Below, piece after piece: positions 18,340 to 27,800 of a stretch of 64,000 nt of DNA. Position numbers and translations under genes: made by a program. This DNA is from Shewanella surugensis. GTDB lineage: Bacteria; Pseudomonadota; Gammaproteobacteria; Enterobacterales; Shewanellaceae. The stretch lies in NCBI RefSeq assembly GCF_023284005.1, contig NZ_JAKIKS010000005.1, positions 1-64,000 of the forward strand, written 5' to 3'. Within the stretch, counting starts at the first letter, position 1. Each line of letters starts with the position of its first letter. The notes beneath the pieces were generated by a model. It searched no databases, was not told the DNA's origin, and worked only from the letters and a program-made list of their open reading frames with translations.

Positions 18340-18830
18340 TGAAACAATCAATAATCATCTATTCAAGGTACTACCCATTCAGACTAAAGTCACCATAAGA
18401 AAGAATTGAAAATCTAGCAAAGCCATGAGCTCATGAACGAGGCACGGTGACTTTTGAGCATCGATGTTATCGGCACATTTGTGACTTAAGCGATATGGCG
18501 ATATGGCGATATGGCGATATGGCGATATGGCGATATGGCGATATGGCGATATAAAATGCTTTATTGATTCTATCAATACCAAAATCTAAACATCACTTTA
18601 AAAGGACTAATCTCAAAGCCTGCCGTTGGTATAAAACCATAGGTTTAAGCCAAACCTCCTATGTTTATTGTGATACTCAGTTAACGCTATTTCTTGTCTT
18701 TATCAGCTGGGTTTCAAATCGCATTGCTGTTCGTTAAAAATATGTATCTAAACATCCATGTTAGTGGTCACTAACATTTTTTATCTATCTATCATGGCGT
18801 TAATACTAAAAGGCTAGTAGTTATGATTAG
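18340..18830. repeat. Dispersed intergenic repeat, copy 3
   Basis: Shares 'attcaaggta', 'cccattcagactaaagtcac', a block with 'aggtttaagccaaacc..ctatgttt' and 'cactaacattttt' with the copy at 3,720-4,225, in the same order and spacing. An 8-bp tandem array is embedded in this copy. No real gene is seen; the 67-codon frame crossing the array merely repeats ISPYRHIA. Confidence 0.5.
18491..18553. repeat. 8-bp tandem repeat CGATATGG, about 7.8 copies
   Basis: Seven perfect head-to-tail copies of CGATATGG run from 18491 to 18546, followed by a partial copy CGATATA. Such perfect short arrays usually vary in copy number by slippage. It lies between a decayed HNH-like gene and a broken acetyltransferase, with no intact gene directly downstream, so a phase-variation role is not evident. 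Confidence 0.95.
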
Positions 18831-18864
18831 GCTGTACTGGGTTAAGGCTGGGGAAATAGACTAT

Positions 18865-19165
18865 TTATATACTTGGCATTTGTCTTATTTCATCTAAGAC
18901 AGCGTTGAGTGCTATGCGGCCAATGCCTTTTTGTTGATGCTTTCTATCCACCATAAAGTGCCATATTGAGATTTTTGATGCAGTTTCTTCCACCCACATG
19001 AAAAAACCTACGGGGATATCATCAAGATAAATGGCGCGTGTTGCATAACTCTCATTAAACGCGGCCTCGACTACAGACAACAAAAGTCTCCTGCTCTTTG
19101 GTCACCTCTATCTCACAAACAGCTTCATAATTCTCTTTAGTTACAGCACAAAGTGATACTTTCAT
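18865..19165 (-). pseudogene. Broken GNAT acetyltransferase (diamine/spermidine type)
   Basis: ATG 19165 reads MKVSLCAVTKENYEAVCEIE and VTKEQETFV, then the frame is lost. The next frame gives LSVVEAAFNESYATRAIYLD, VGFFMWVEETASKISIWHFM and HQQKGIGRIALNAVL before an early stop. Joined, these make the first two thirds of a SpeG/BltD-like N-acetyltransferase, including the acetyl-CoA loop Q-Q-K-G-I-G. A frameshift near 19,083 and a missing C-terminus indicate loss of function. Confidence 0.75.
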
Positions 19166-19330
19166 GACTTCCCAATACCTTCAATGATCCGCATTAATAC
19201 AAGCGTCTTAAACCACTATCCAGGCAACAGAATACATACTAACCTATTGTTATAAAAGGTTCTGTTTGATTTTTATTGCTATATATCATTTTTGTCATTG
19301 TCGCTGTTATGCTTGTTGTTTAATCATGAC

Positions 19331-20083
19331 TTAATCCTCAATATACGATACAGATTCAGCAATCGAGGTTTCACTTAACATGCCGATCCCCAAGACTAAG
19401 AACCACAAAATCTGCCCCAGGCCAAAAATAGCGGTCATGAATTCAAACAAGGGCTGAGTTGATAGAAATGACAGCCCAGAAAAGAGCGTGAGCACACCTG
19501 AGATCCCCACAAACATCCCCCAATAATGGAGCCAAGGACTGAAAATGTGGCTTTTTAATCCCACATAACTGACCGCTAACACCCAAACGGCACCCACCAG
19601 CTCAATCCCCCCACCTAGCGCCTCCACAACAATAGAAAGGGTTCGATGGATCGTCAACGCCTGCTCAGGGTTTAACCCATAATAATGGGTTATCGCGCCT
19701 AAGCCGATTAAAAAAATCAAACTACTGGCGAGCACGATCCCCACCCACAGGTAACCCACTGCAGCGGCAAAGATCATCAATTCAGGAAAGGATTGCTTGA
19801 ACCGTTGGTAGATAGCCTGCACTAAGATGAGTAAGGTAAAACTAAAGACTACCCCGCATACAAGATAACCGATAAAATAACTGTCTCTATTTTGGATCAT
19901 AAAAAGTAGGTTACGCTGTGCGACATCTAACGTTAACCCATTGATCGCAATGCCGCTAGCCTCATCTACAACATTGGCCTCAAATCCACTCGGATCCAAA
20001 ATAGTGAAAAATAAAACAAAACCAAATAGATAAATGCTCGCCTCAGCAATGGCCGCTACGCCCCCCCATTTTTGTATCGACAT
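19331..20083 (-). CDS. DUF4386-like multi-pass membrane protein
   Basis: 250 residues with about seven hydrophobic helices, for example ASIYLFGFVLFFTIL, FIGYLVCGVVFSFTLLILV, AVGYLWVGIVLASSLIFLIG and GQILWFLVLGIGML. The arrangement and the RNLLFMIQNRDSYFIGY region resemble DUF4386 proteins, integral membrane proteins of unknown function. A strong ribosome site (GGAG) precedes ATG 20083. It stands alone on the minus strand. Assignment to the family is by general pattern, not by a diagnostic motif. Confidence 0.65.
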   Translation of the reverse strand: MSIQKWGGVAAIAEASIYLFGFVLFFTILDPSGFEANVVDEASGIAINGLTLDVAQRNLLFMIQNRDSYFIGYLVCGVVFSFTLLILVQAIYQRFKQSFPELMIFAAAVGYLWVGIVLASSLIFLIGLGAITHYYGLNPEQALTIHRTLSIVVEALGGGIELVGAVWVLAVSYVGLKSHIFSPWLHYWGMFVGISGVLTLFSGLSFLSTQPLFEFMTAIFGLGQILWFLVLGIGMLSETSIAESVSYIED

Positions 20084-20431
20084 GATTAACGCTCCTTATT
20101 AATCTCACAGATTTTTTAATTTATACCAATCGGCGTTAGAGACTTATCGTAAAGGCACAAAATTAAAGACACTGTATCCAACCTTAAACATATCATGGGA
20201 GGGATAAATAGATATACCCAAACCAAATGATGATAAACATTCGCCTGGATTTGATTTCACGTAGTAAAAAAACAACCATAGCAGTATGTTACAACAAAAT
20301 CACTCTATAGTCATAACAGGTAAAATTCAAGTTATAACAGATAGAGGCCAGCAACAATCGTAACACTAGACACTAAAGGATAAGTAAAAAAGGAAAAACG
20401 ACACATTTAAACATCAGGCCAAATATAGAAT

Positions 20432-20926
20432 TTAAACCGCTTTTCCCATCTTATAATGGGTGAGTTTTTCGCCGCGAATAATGACCTCTTGTTGCTTTAG
20501 CACTTGAAAGCCTAAGTGTTTATAAAAAGGTTTAGCGGTAATACTGACATCGGAATAGCAACGTCTGATGCCACACAGCTGACTCTGAGTTAAAATATGC
20601 GTCATCAGAGCTTTACCGACGCCTTGACCTTGATATTCATGATGGCAAAAAAAGTGATCGATATAGCCATCAACTTGTAAATCGGCATAACCAACAATCA
20701 CGCCATTGATTTCAGCAATAAAAGGCTTAATCTTAGCCATTTTTTGCTGCCACACGCCTAAGTCAAACTCATCTGGCGCCCAAGCCGTCACTTGTTTGAG
20801 TGAATAATCGCGAATATTCACATGTCTAATGGTATTAAAAAACAGCGCCCAAGTATGGATTGCATCCGTTGGGCAATATTCTCTAATGTGAATAACATGC
20901 TTTGTTGCTTGCTTTATTTCATTCAT
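20432..20926 (-). CDS. GNAT acetyltransferase, YafP-like
   Basis: A 164-residue GNAT-fold enzyme. The acetyl-CoA loop is HHEYQGQGVGKALMTHIL (Q-x-x-G-x-G), preceded by IAEINGVIVGYADLQVDGYI and followed by YSDVSITAKPFYKHLGFQVL, a typical C-terminal GNAT signature. The length and the order FFCHHEYQG resemble YafP. ATG 20926 is chosen with AAGG upstream; a TTG at 20944 would extend it by six residues. The substrate is unknown. It is flanked by AT-rich gaps with nothing recognisable (20,084-20,431). Confidence 0.8.
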   Translation of the reverse strand: MNEIKQATKHVIHIREYCPTDAIHTWALFFNTIRHVNIRDYSLKQVTAWAPDEFDLGVWQQKMAKIKPFIAEINGVIVGYADLQVDGYIDHFFCHHEYQGQGVGKALMTHILTQSQLCGIRRCYSDVSITAKPFYKHLGFQVLKQQEVIIRGEKLTHYKMGKAV

Positions 20927-21104
20927 AAAAACGCTTACCTTCAATATTTTAGAATGCTATATGCATAATGGTCAGTCACTCTTTAAATTATTTAAAATCA
21001 ACATACTATAGAGTAAAACATTAAAAGTACCAATAGATGATGTCAATCAATCAGGGGGATGTTTCAGTTACTATTCAATTCAATTTAATTCAACGAATGC
21101 TGAG

Positions 21105-21716
21105 TCAGCATCGATAATGCGCGATAATATCAGCGGTACTGACAACATCTGCATATTTTGACTGTAATTGTTTAATGGCGAGATCATGAGAGTCTTGCCA
21201 ACGATCAATCACCGCATCTTCAGCCACTATCGGCCTGTATCCATGCTGTATCGTATCCACTGCCGACATATACACACAGCCGCTCGTTGTCGCCCCCGTT
21301 AGAATGAGGGTGTCGACATCATGGCTATTTAAAATACTGACCATATCCGTCCCCAAAAAAACAGATGCGCCTTTTTTACTAATGAGGTGATCCGTTTGAG
21401 GCTGAAAATAAACATCATCGGCAATTTCAGCCTCAGTCGAATTAGTTAGCAAGCTCTGTAAACTGGGAATTTTTTGCAGCCAAAGATGATGGGCGATATC
21501 TGCAGGTTCAAACGCGATACGACTAAAAATAATCGGATACTGATATGAGCGAGCAAAAGTGATCAGCTGGTTGATTTGGATTTTTTGGGTTGACATGTCC
21601 ATGCCACGGGGATGACGAGGATCGCTATACCCTTTGGTCACATCACACACCAATAATGCGGGCTTACGGCCAAAGCCCAGCTTATGTCCATAGACGTGAT
21701 CGACATCTTGACTCAT
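21105..21716 (-). CDS. Isochorismatase-family hydrolase (N-carbamoylsarcosine amidase-like)
   Basis: 203 residues of the cysteine-hydrolase (isochorismatase) fold. The catalytic triad can be placed as Asp25 in LLVCDVTKGY, Lys114 or Lys115 in LISKKGASVF, and Cys147 in TGATTSGCVYMSA. The opening GFGRKPALLVCDVTKGY and the long region before the Lys resemble N-carbamoylsarcosine amidohydrolases rather than nicotinamidases. A strong GGAGG precedes ATG 21716. Substrate assignment is only approximate; cytoplasmic. Confidence 0.85.
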   Translation of the reverse strand: MSQDVDHVYGHKLGFGRKPALLVCDVTKGYSDPRHPRGMDMSTQKIQINQLITFARSYQYPIIFSRIAFEPADIAHHLWLQKIPSLQSLLTNSTEAEIADDVYFQPQTDHLISKKGASVFLGTDMVSILNSHDVDTLILTGATTSGCVYMSAVDTIQHGYRPIVAEDAVIDRWQDSHDLAIKQLQSKYADVVSTADIIAHYRC

Positions 21717-21878
21717 AGCCAGTGCGCCTCCCAGCGCTATTGATTGTTCGATGACGTAAAAACATCGCTTAAGCAGTCAAATAGTACCCATCAACAATAA
21801 ATACCGCGGTCAGCCTTTGCAAGATGCACATCTATATTCTCTAACGGTAACTCAGTTATAACACCATCAAACCCACCA

Positions 21879-22295
21879 TTACACTGGGGTGAGATAACAT
21901 TGCTGCATATAGGTATTAATGGCTTTTAATACATGAGTACGATTAATGGTGCCAAGTACACGATTATTTTCAACCACTGGATACACCTTAGGTTTCATGC
22001 CTTTCATTTCCTCCGCGACAGCCAAAATACTGGTGTTTGGCGTCATGATCAACACATCAGTGCGCATGCAATCTTCAACGGTGGAAATTAAGTCGCAGTG
22101 GTAACTGCTTTCCAGCATCACAGCCAAGCAATCTTGCTGCGTTAAAAAACCCACAATATGTTGATTATGATCGATCACGGCAGCGCCGAGTTTATGATTA
22201 TCGAGTAACTCATCAACGGCGGTGGCAAGTGACATCTCAGGCCTCAGTAACACAGGCTGCCTATCCATATAATCGCTAACTTTTATTGAATCCAT
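21879..22295 (-). CDS. Tandem CBS-domain protein
   Basis: 138 residues made of two CBS motifs: VSDYMDRQPVLLRPEMSLAT...GAAVIDHNQHIVGFLTQQDC and CMRTDVLIMTPNTSILAVAE...VYPVVENNRVLGTINRTHVL. Such stand-alone pairs bind adenine nucleotides and act as energy or redox sensors. A GGGGAT site precedes ATG 22295. No enzyme or transporter partner is adjacent, so the regulated target is unknown. Confidence 0.88.
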   Translation of the reverse strand: MDSIKVSDYMDRQPVLLRPEMSLATAVDELLDNHKLGAAVIDHNQHIVGFLTQQDCLAVMLESSYHCDLISTVEDCMRTDVLIMTPNTSILAVAEEMKGMKPKVYPVVENNRVLGTINRTHVLKAINTYMQQCYLTPV

Positions 22296-23007
22296 AAATC
22301 ATCCCCTAAATCATGACTTCATTAATACCCAAACCCATTGAATCCCATATCTTCAACCAGCTTGAATATAAGTTTAGTTAAAGTTTCCACTTATGTTTAT
22401 GGATTTACATTTAACAAGAAAACGCGTATCAATGATCCTCGAACCATTTAACGGTTACGTCTCCAAACCATCGATATCTAAGCCAATTAAAAATGCATCG
22501 TCAATGAGCTTGGGTATAAAGAAAAGCGCCTTACACTAAGGCTGAACAGACACTGACAAAGGCTGTAAAAGTTTGAGTATTAATGCAAGCCCGATAGCTT
22601 TTTTTACGCCATACTCTTACATTAAGCCTCTATTATTATTCACTATACGTTATCTTTTGCCTCATAAAGTGATTGAGATAGTGTATGCTATGACTATATC
22701 GGAGACACTTGAAGATGCGCGCTTCCAAACCGCTTAACAATTGTGGTTTATATCACGCGTTAAGACGGATCATGACGAACGTCACCTCAGTGTAATCAAT
22801 GATGAAATGCTAACAAAAAATCAAGTAACAACCCAAATAATAAGAAGTCAATCGCCAGTAAACACCAGACCAGTTCCATGTTTGAGCCGCATTGATAGCC
22901 TACGTTTAATATGGACTGAACAATAAAACAGCTAATTGGAAAGCACAAATGACACATTATCAACACCTAACAATCATCTGTTCATCGATTTGATAAGAGG
23001 ATCTTTT
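22296..23007. other. Intergenic region between cbs gene and tamA
   Basis: Over 700 bases between divergent genes without a convincing coding frame. A 61-codon frame at 22,741-22,926 lacks a ribosome site and family match. The region should hold promoters for both flanking genes; none can be assigned with confidence by eye. Confidence 0.4.
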
Positions 23008-24855
23008 TTGTTATCTCTTTTTCTTAAAAAAATCATTCTCAGCCTGATATTGCTAAGCTGTATGCTCCTGTCGGTGACCGTCCATGCTAAGGATTGGCTC
23101 ACATTAAATATTACAGGGGTCAATACTTCACTCAAAAAAAATATTGTGGCGCATTTAGGGACTTTACCCAAATCCAGTGTACAACGGCGCGCTTATCTTT
23201 TTAATGCCAAAGATAATATCACCGCCGCCTTACAATCAATGGGGTATTATCATAGCCTGATCAAACAAAAAACAATCCAAAATAAAAAGGCTGCTTGGGT
23301 ATTCAAGATTGAAATAAGCTTAGGTAAGCCCACTCGTCTGCAATGGATAGATATTCGTATTGAAGGCGAATTGTTAGAGGATCCTGTTTTTAACCAATGG
23401 CTCAATCAGCTTAAAATACGCCCAGGTGACATACTGAATCAAGGCACCTATGAACAAATGAAGTCTCAATTAATCAGTATGGCACTGGCTCGAGGCTATT
23501 TTGATGGTCAATACACCCAATCTCAGATTATCGTTAATCGAGATTTAAACTTAGCAAAAATCAACCTTTATTACGCATCAGGCGTCCGTTATCATTTTGG
23601 GGATGTCACCTTCGAGGGTTCCACACTAGAACCCAAGTTATTAACCGATCTCATTCCGTTTAAATCGGGCGATCCTTATAGCAGCACAAGCCTAAATCAG
23701 TTAAATCAAAAATTACTCAATACTGGTTATTTTTCCAATATTCAAGTATTGCCCTTAATGACAAAAGCCAAAGATGACCGCATTCCCATTGATGTCAATC
23801 TCTCGCCTCGACCCAATCATTCAATAAAATTAGGACTCGGAGCCGACATTGGTAACACCACAAATAACACCATTGAACCTCGAGTCAGTGTCACTTGGCA
23901 AACCCCACAAATTAATCGCTATGGACATTCACAAACAACCACCGCGCAATGGTCCCTTAATAGACCAAAACTACTCTCTACTTACAGCATCCCTTTAACG
24001 GATCCCCTTGATGATTTACTCAAAATTCGCTTCGGGATTATTCGAGACTATTACGGGATCACCCAAGAGTACAGTACCAGCAGTAACAAGTACTACAATA
24101 CGGGTCAACTCGACTCAACTCAGTATCTCATCGGCGTCGCACGCCAACGAAGATTAAAAGATAAGTGGGTTTTCTCTTACTCGATTGAAGCACTTAAAGA
24201 GAAGTACAACCAATCAGATGTTAATTATGATCCATTCTTTATATTGTTTGGCACTAGTTTGTCGAAAATCATTCGAGGCGATAACAGCTTAGATCCTAAA
24301 TCAGGTTCTTTACAATCCTATTCTGTCTCTTATGCCGATCCCGAACTGGGCTCCACCATTCGACTGCTAAAAATGGAAGCTAAGTTTAAATGGATAAAAA
24401 CATTTTTCACTAAACATCGATTTGTTTCTCGACTCGATTTAGGTATTAATTACACCGATGACAGTAACTTAGCAGAAATATCGCCTTCATTACGCTTTTT
24501 TGCTGGCGGCGATCAAAGTATTAGAGGCTACAGTTATAATGAACTCGGTCCCTATATTGATTATACCGATTCAGACGGAAACCAAATTCGAGAAGTCGTC
24601 GGCGGCCGTTATCTTATTGTCGGCAGTCTAGAGTATCAATATTATTTTACCCCAACTTGGCGGGCCGCAGCTTTCATAGATGCCGGTAATGCTTATGATA
24701 CTGGCCAATTTGATCCTGTTGTGTCCGTTGGCCCAGGAATAGCTTGGATTTCACCCATTGGTCCTATCAGTTTAGACTTGGGCATTGGATTACAAAAAAC
24801 CGACACGTTAGATCGTCCTTGGCGGATCCATATTATGATGGGATCAGAAATATGA
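23008..24855 (+). CDS. tamA: TamA, outer-membrane Omp85 assembly factor
   Basis: An Omp85-family protein with a signal peptide (KKIILSLILLSCMLLSVTVHA), three periplasmic POTRA domains (residues about 30-260) and a C-terminal 16-strand barrel beginning near HSIKLGLGADIGN. The family motif is visible as LRFFAGGDQSIRGY and later VGPGIAWISPIGPISLDLGIG. With TamB it forms the translocation and assembly module that inserts outer-membrane proteins and helps lipid transport. TTG 23008 is preferred because AGAGG sits seven bases upstream and the signal peptide begins there; a longer frame goes to TTG 22936 without a ribosome site. tamB overlaps its stop by four bases. Confidence 0.92.
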   Translation: MLSLFLKKIILSLILLSCMLLSVTVHAKDWLTLNITGVNTSLKKNIVAHLGTLPKSSVQRRAYLFNAKDNITAALQSMGYYHSLIKQKTIQNKKAAWVFKIEISLGKPTRLQWIDIRIEGELLEDPVFNQWLNQLKIRPGDILNQGTYEQMKSQLISMALARGYFDGQYTQSQIIVNRDLNLAKINLYYASGVRYHFGDVTFEGSTLEPKLLTDLIPFKSGDPYSSTSLNQLNQKLLNTGYFSNIQVLPLMTKAKDDRIPIDVNLSPRPNHSIKLGLGADIGNTTNNTIEPRVSVTWQTPQINRYGHSQTTTAQWSLNRPKLLSTYSIPLTDPLDDLLKIRFGIIRDYYGITQEYSTSSNKYYNTGQLDSTQYLIGVARQRRLKDKWVFSYSIEALKEKYNQSDVNYDPFFILFGTSLSKIIRGDNSLDPKSGSLQSYSVSYADPELGSTIRLLKMEAKFKWIKTFFTKHRFVSRLDLGINYTDDSNLAEISPSLRFFAGGDQSIRGYSYNELGPYIDYTDSDGNQIREVVGGRYLIVGSLEYQYYFTPTWRAAAFIDAGNAYDTGQFDPVVSVGPGIAWISPIGPISLDLGIGLQKTDTLDRPWRIHIMMGSEI

Positions 24856-27800
24856 TAAAAAAAACCGCCTCAAAGGCATCAACATCCGAAGGATTGGCAG
24901 CCACTACAGCGGCCCCCCTCCTTCATCCATCATTATTCACTCGCGTTCGCCATCGATGCTGGCAAAGCTTCAAATTTGTCACTCGCAGTGCCATTTATAT
25001 TCCACTATTCATACTGGTTTGCTTGGCGAGCTTAATCGGTACGCAGCTGGGAAGTCGTCTCTTTATTAATTTGGCCAATACATTTATTCCTGATCTTAAA
25101 CTGGTTTATGCTGGCGGTACACTCAATAAAAATATTCGCTTATCCTCAGCACATTGGCAAATGTCAGGCCTAAGTGTGGACATTAATGATCTCGACGTGA
25201 CTTGGCAGCCATTATGCTTATTGCAAAATCAGTTATGCGTCAAACAACTTAGCAGTACTCACGTTCAAGTCAATATTGATACTGCCTCACTGCCAAGTTC
25301 ACCTGATGAAGCACCATCCGATATTATTCTTTCCGATCAGCAACGCATTATTACTTTACCCTTTTCGATTCAACTAACCCAATCTGAAATTCAAGATCTC
25401 CAAGTGAATGTCAACGACATGGCATTTGGCATTGGACGCCTAACTACCCAAGCACAATGGACTTCTACCGGGATCCGAGTGAGTAATATTGAAGCTGATG
25501 GTTGGCGGGTAGACATTCCTCTTGGCCAATCAGACTCCATTACGTCACCAGCCAGCACCCCGAACGGCATTGCCACGGCCTCTGCTAGCAACAATTCAAA
25601 CGACCAATCATCAAAAAAGCATTACAGTACCGATAATCAAATCGAAAAAACAACGAAAATAAAATCGACAGCTCAAACTCAACAGACTCTTCACACTCAA
25701 GTTGAAGACTGGACAATGGCAAACCTCCCCCAAGTCTTTATGCCTATTCCCGTTTTTGTGGACACACTCACCCTAGGCAAAGGCAGCTTGATATTAGGTC
25801 AGCGCCAAGATCAATTTAAAAAAGCCACATTGACAGGAAGCTACCAAAGCTACCTTATTCATATTGAACAGTTTTTCGCCCATCATACCGATGGAGAAAT
25901 CACCTTAAAGGGAGACATGCAGCTCAGAGACAATTACCCTCTCTCAGTGCAAGCCCAGGGTAAAATTGATCAACTCAAAGAAGTCCCTAACCTCAATAAT
26001 CAAACCTTTGCATTTTCTGTCTCTCAGGATTTTAGCGATCTGCAACTGGATTTAACGGCAAAAGGCCAAACCAATTTAACCTTAAAGGGTCATATTGGAT
26101 TAACCACTCCCGCCTTGAGTTATCAAGTTGAGCTGACCGCGCCCAGTATTGTATGGCCATTAGATACCGCACTTTATCAGGCCCATGAACTTAACCTCAC
26201 CAGCCAAGGGACACGAACAAAACAAACCGCCTCCTTAAGCGGACAGCTCATCACGCCATTTCAACCTGAAACGACATTAAAAACAAATATTACTCATGAA
26301 AAACAAACGCTCAATATAAAAGATTTAGATGCAAAAAGCGCCATGGGGAACATCGAACTGAATGGCAGCTTAGTTTATGGAAATGACATCAAGTGGCAAG
26401 CAAACGTCATCACAGACAAACTCGACTTGAGCCAAATTGAGCTAGCGCCTCTCGACATCACCTTAGATTACCCTATTCCCATGAGCCAAATTAGTGGTCA
26501 ATTCTCCACAGAAGGGCAAATGAATCTTAGCCGTAAAACATGGCAATTGGCCATTGCCAATGCCAATTTATCCGGCTCGATTGATGATTATCCTTTAACC
26601 CTCACAGGCGATGTTTCTCTTAATCACGATTTCCAACTCAACGCGAATACCCTTAATTTAACCGCCTTTAAAAGCCAATTAATCCTTAATGGCGGCGTGA
26701 CCAATAATTGGTCACTTAACGGCAAATTGAACATCCCAGAACTGCAATTATGGGACCCCAATGCTTCAGGAACGGTCAATGCTGATATTAATATCACAGG
26801 ACAAGCGCATCAACCTCAAGCCAATATCACTTTTACAGCGCTAAAACTGAGCTATTTAGATTACACCATCAATAAAGCCCATTTATCAGGACAAGTGAAT
26901 TTATTTGATGATAATACTTTTTCCGTAGCCCTCTCGACTCAGGGGCTATCGCTCAATTCACTGGATATCACTTCGGCAAATATCAAGTTCCAAGGGAACA
27001 AGCAAAGCCAGCGAACCCAGATTGCTACCTTAGGTGATATAACACTCAATAGCCAAATTGATAGTCAATCCGATCTGGATAAAAAACAATTTGATGCTCA
27101 GGTTAATACTCTATCGTTAAACTCCAAACTGGGAGACTTAAATCTGAATAAACCCATCGTGATTCATTGGGATCAAGCACAAATTCTCGGCGATATCAGT
27201 CCTTTTTGCTGGCAAGAAACCCAGAGTCAACTTTGCTTAACCGACGCCGCAACTATCGGCAAAAATGGCCAAGCTACCATCCATTACCAAGGTAATTTAG
27301 GCCAATTTATAACCCCAATAATGCCTAAACAAGTCACATGGAGCGGCCCAGCCAAAATAGACAGTCAAGTTCAGTGGACTGAAAAGACCCCAATAACCGG
27401 TCTATTAACCTTAGCATTAGCCCCCGGTGAACTAACATTGACTCAAGTCAATGGTGATCAAAACGCTCCTATTATCATGAAGTATGAGACATTAGATTTC
27501 AGTGCTGATCTTAATCAAGAACAGATCAACACAAAACTCACGTTTACCTCTGAGAACTTAGCCAGTATTGATAGCCAGCTCAGCATTCAAATCGCCCCAG
27601 AAAACAGAAAATTAAGCGGCTATGCTACCCTAAAACAAATCAAACTCACTGCGATTGCTGACTTTCTCCCCCAACTGGACACCTTAACTGGCGAACTATC
27701 CAGTGAACTGACCATTGCAGGAACCCTGAGCTCTCCTACATTGTCGGGACATGTCAGTTTACAAGAAGCCAGCATATTAACCGCCTCTAACCCGACCCCA

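Noticed and set aside
18491-18553. Possible CRISPR array
   Set aside because: The repeat is 8 bp without spacers; it is a simple tandem array, and no cas genes are present.
18379-18582. 67-codon minus-strand ORF with repeated ISPYRHIA
   Set aside because: It exists only because the 8-bp tandem repeat stays open in all frames over 24 bases; no ribosome site or family.
22741-22926. 61-codon ORF upstream of tamA
   Set aside because: No ribosome site, no hydrophobic or domain pattern; it lies in the expected promoter region.
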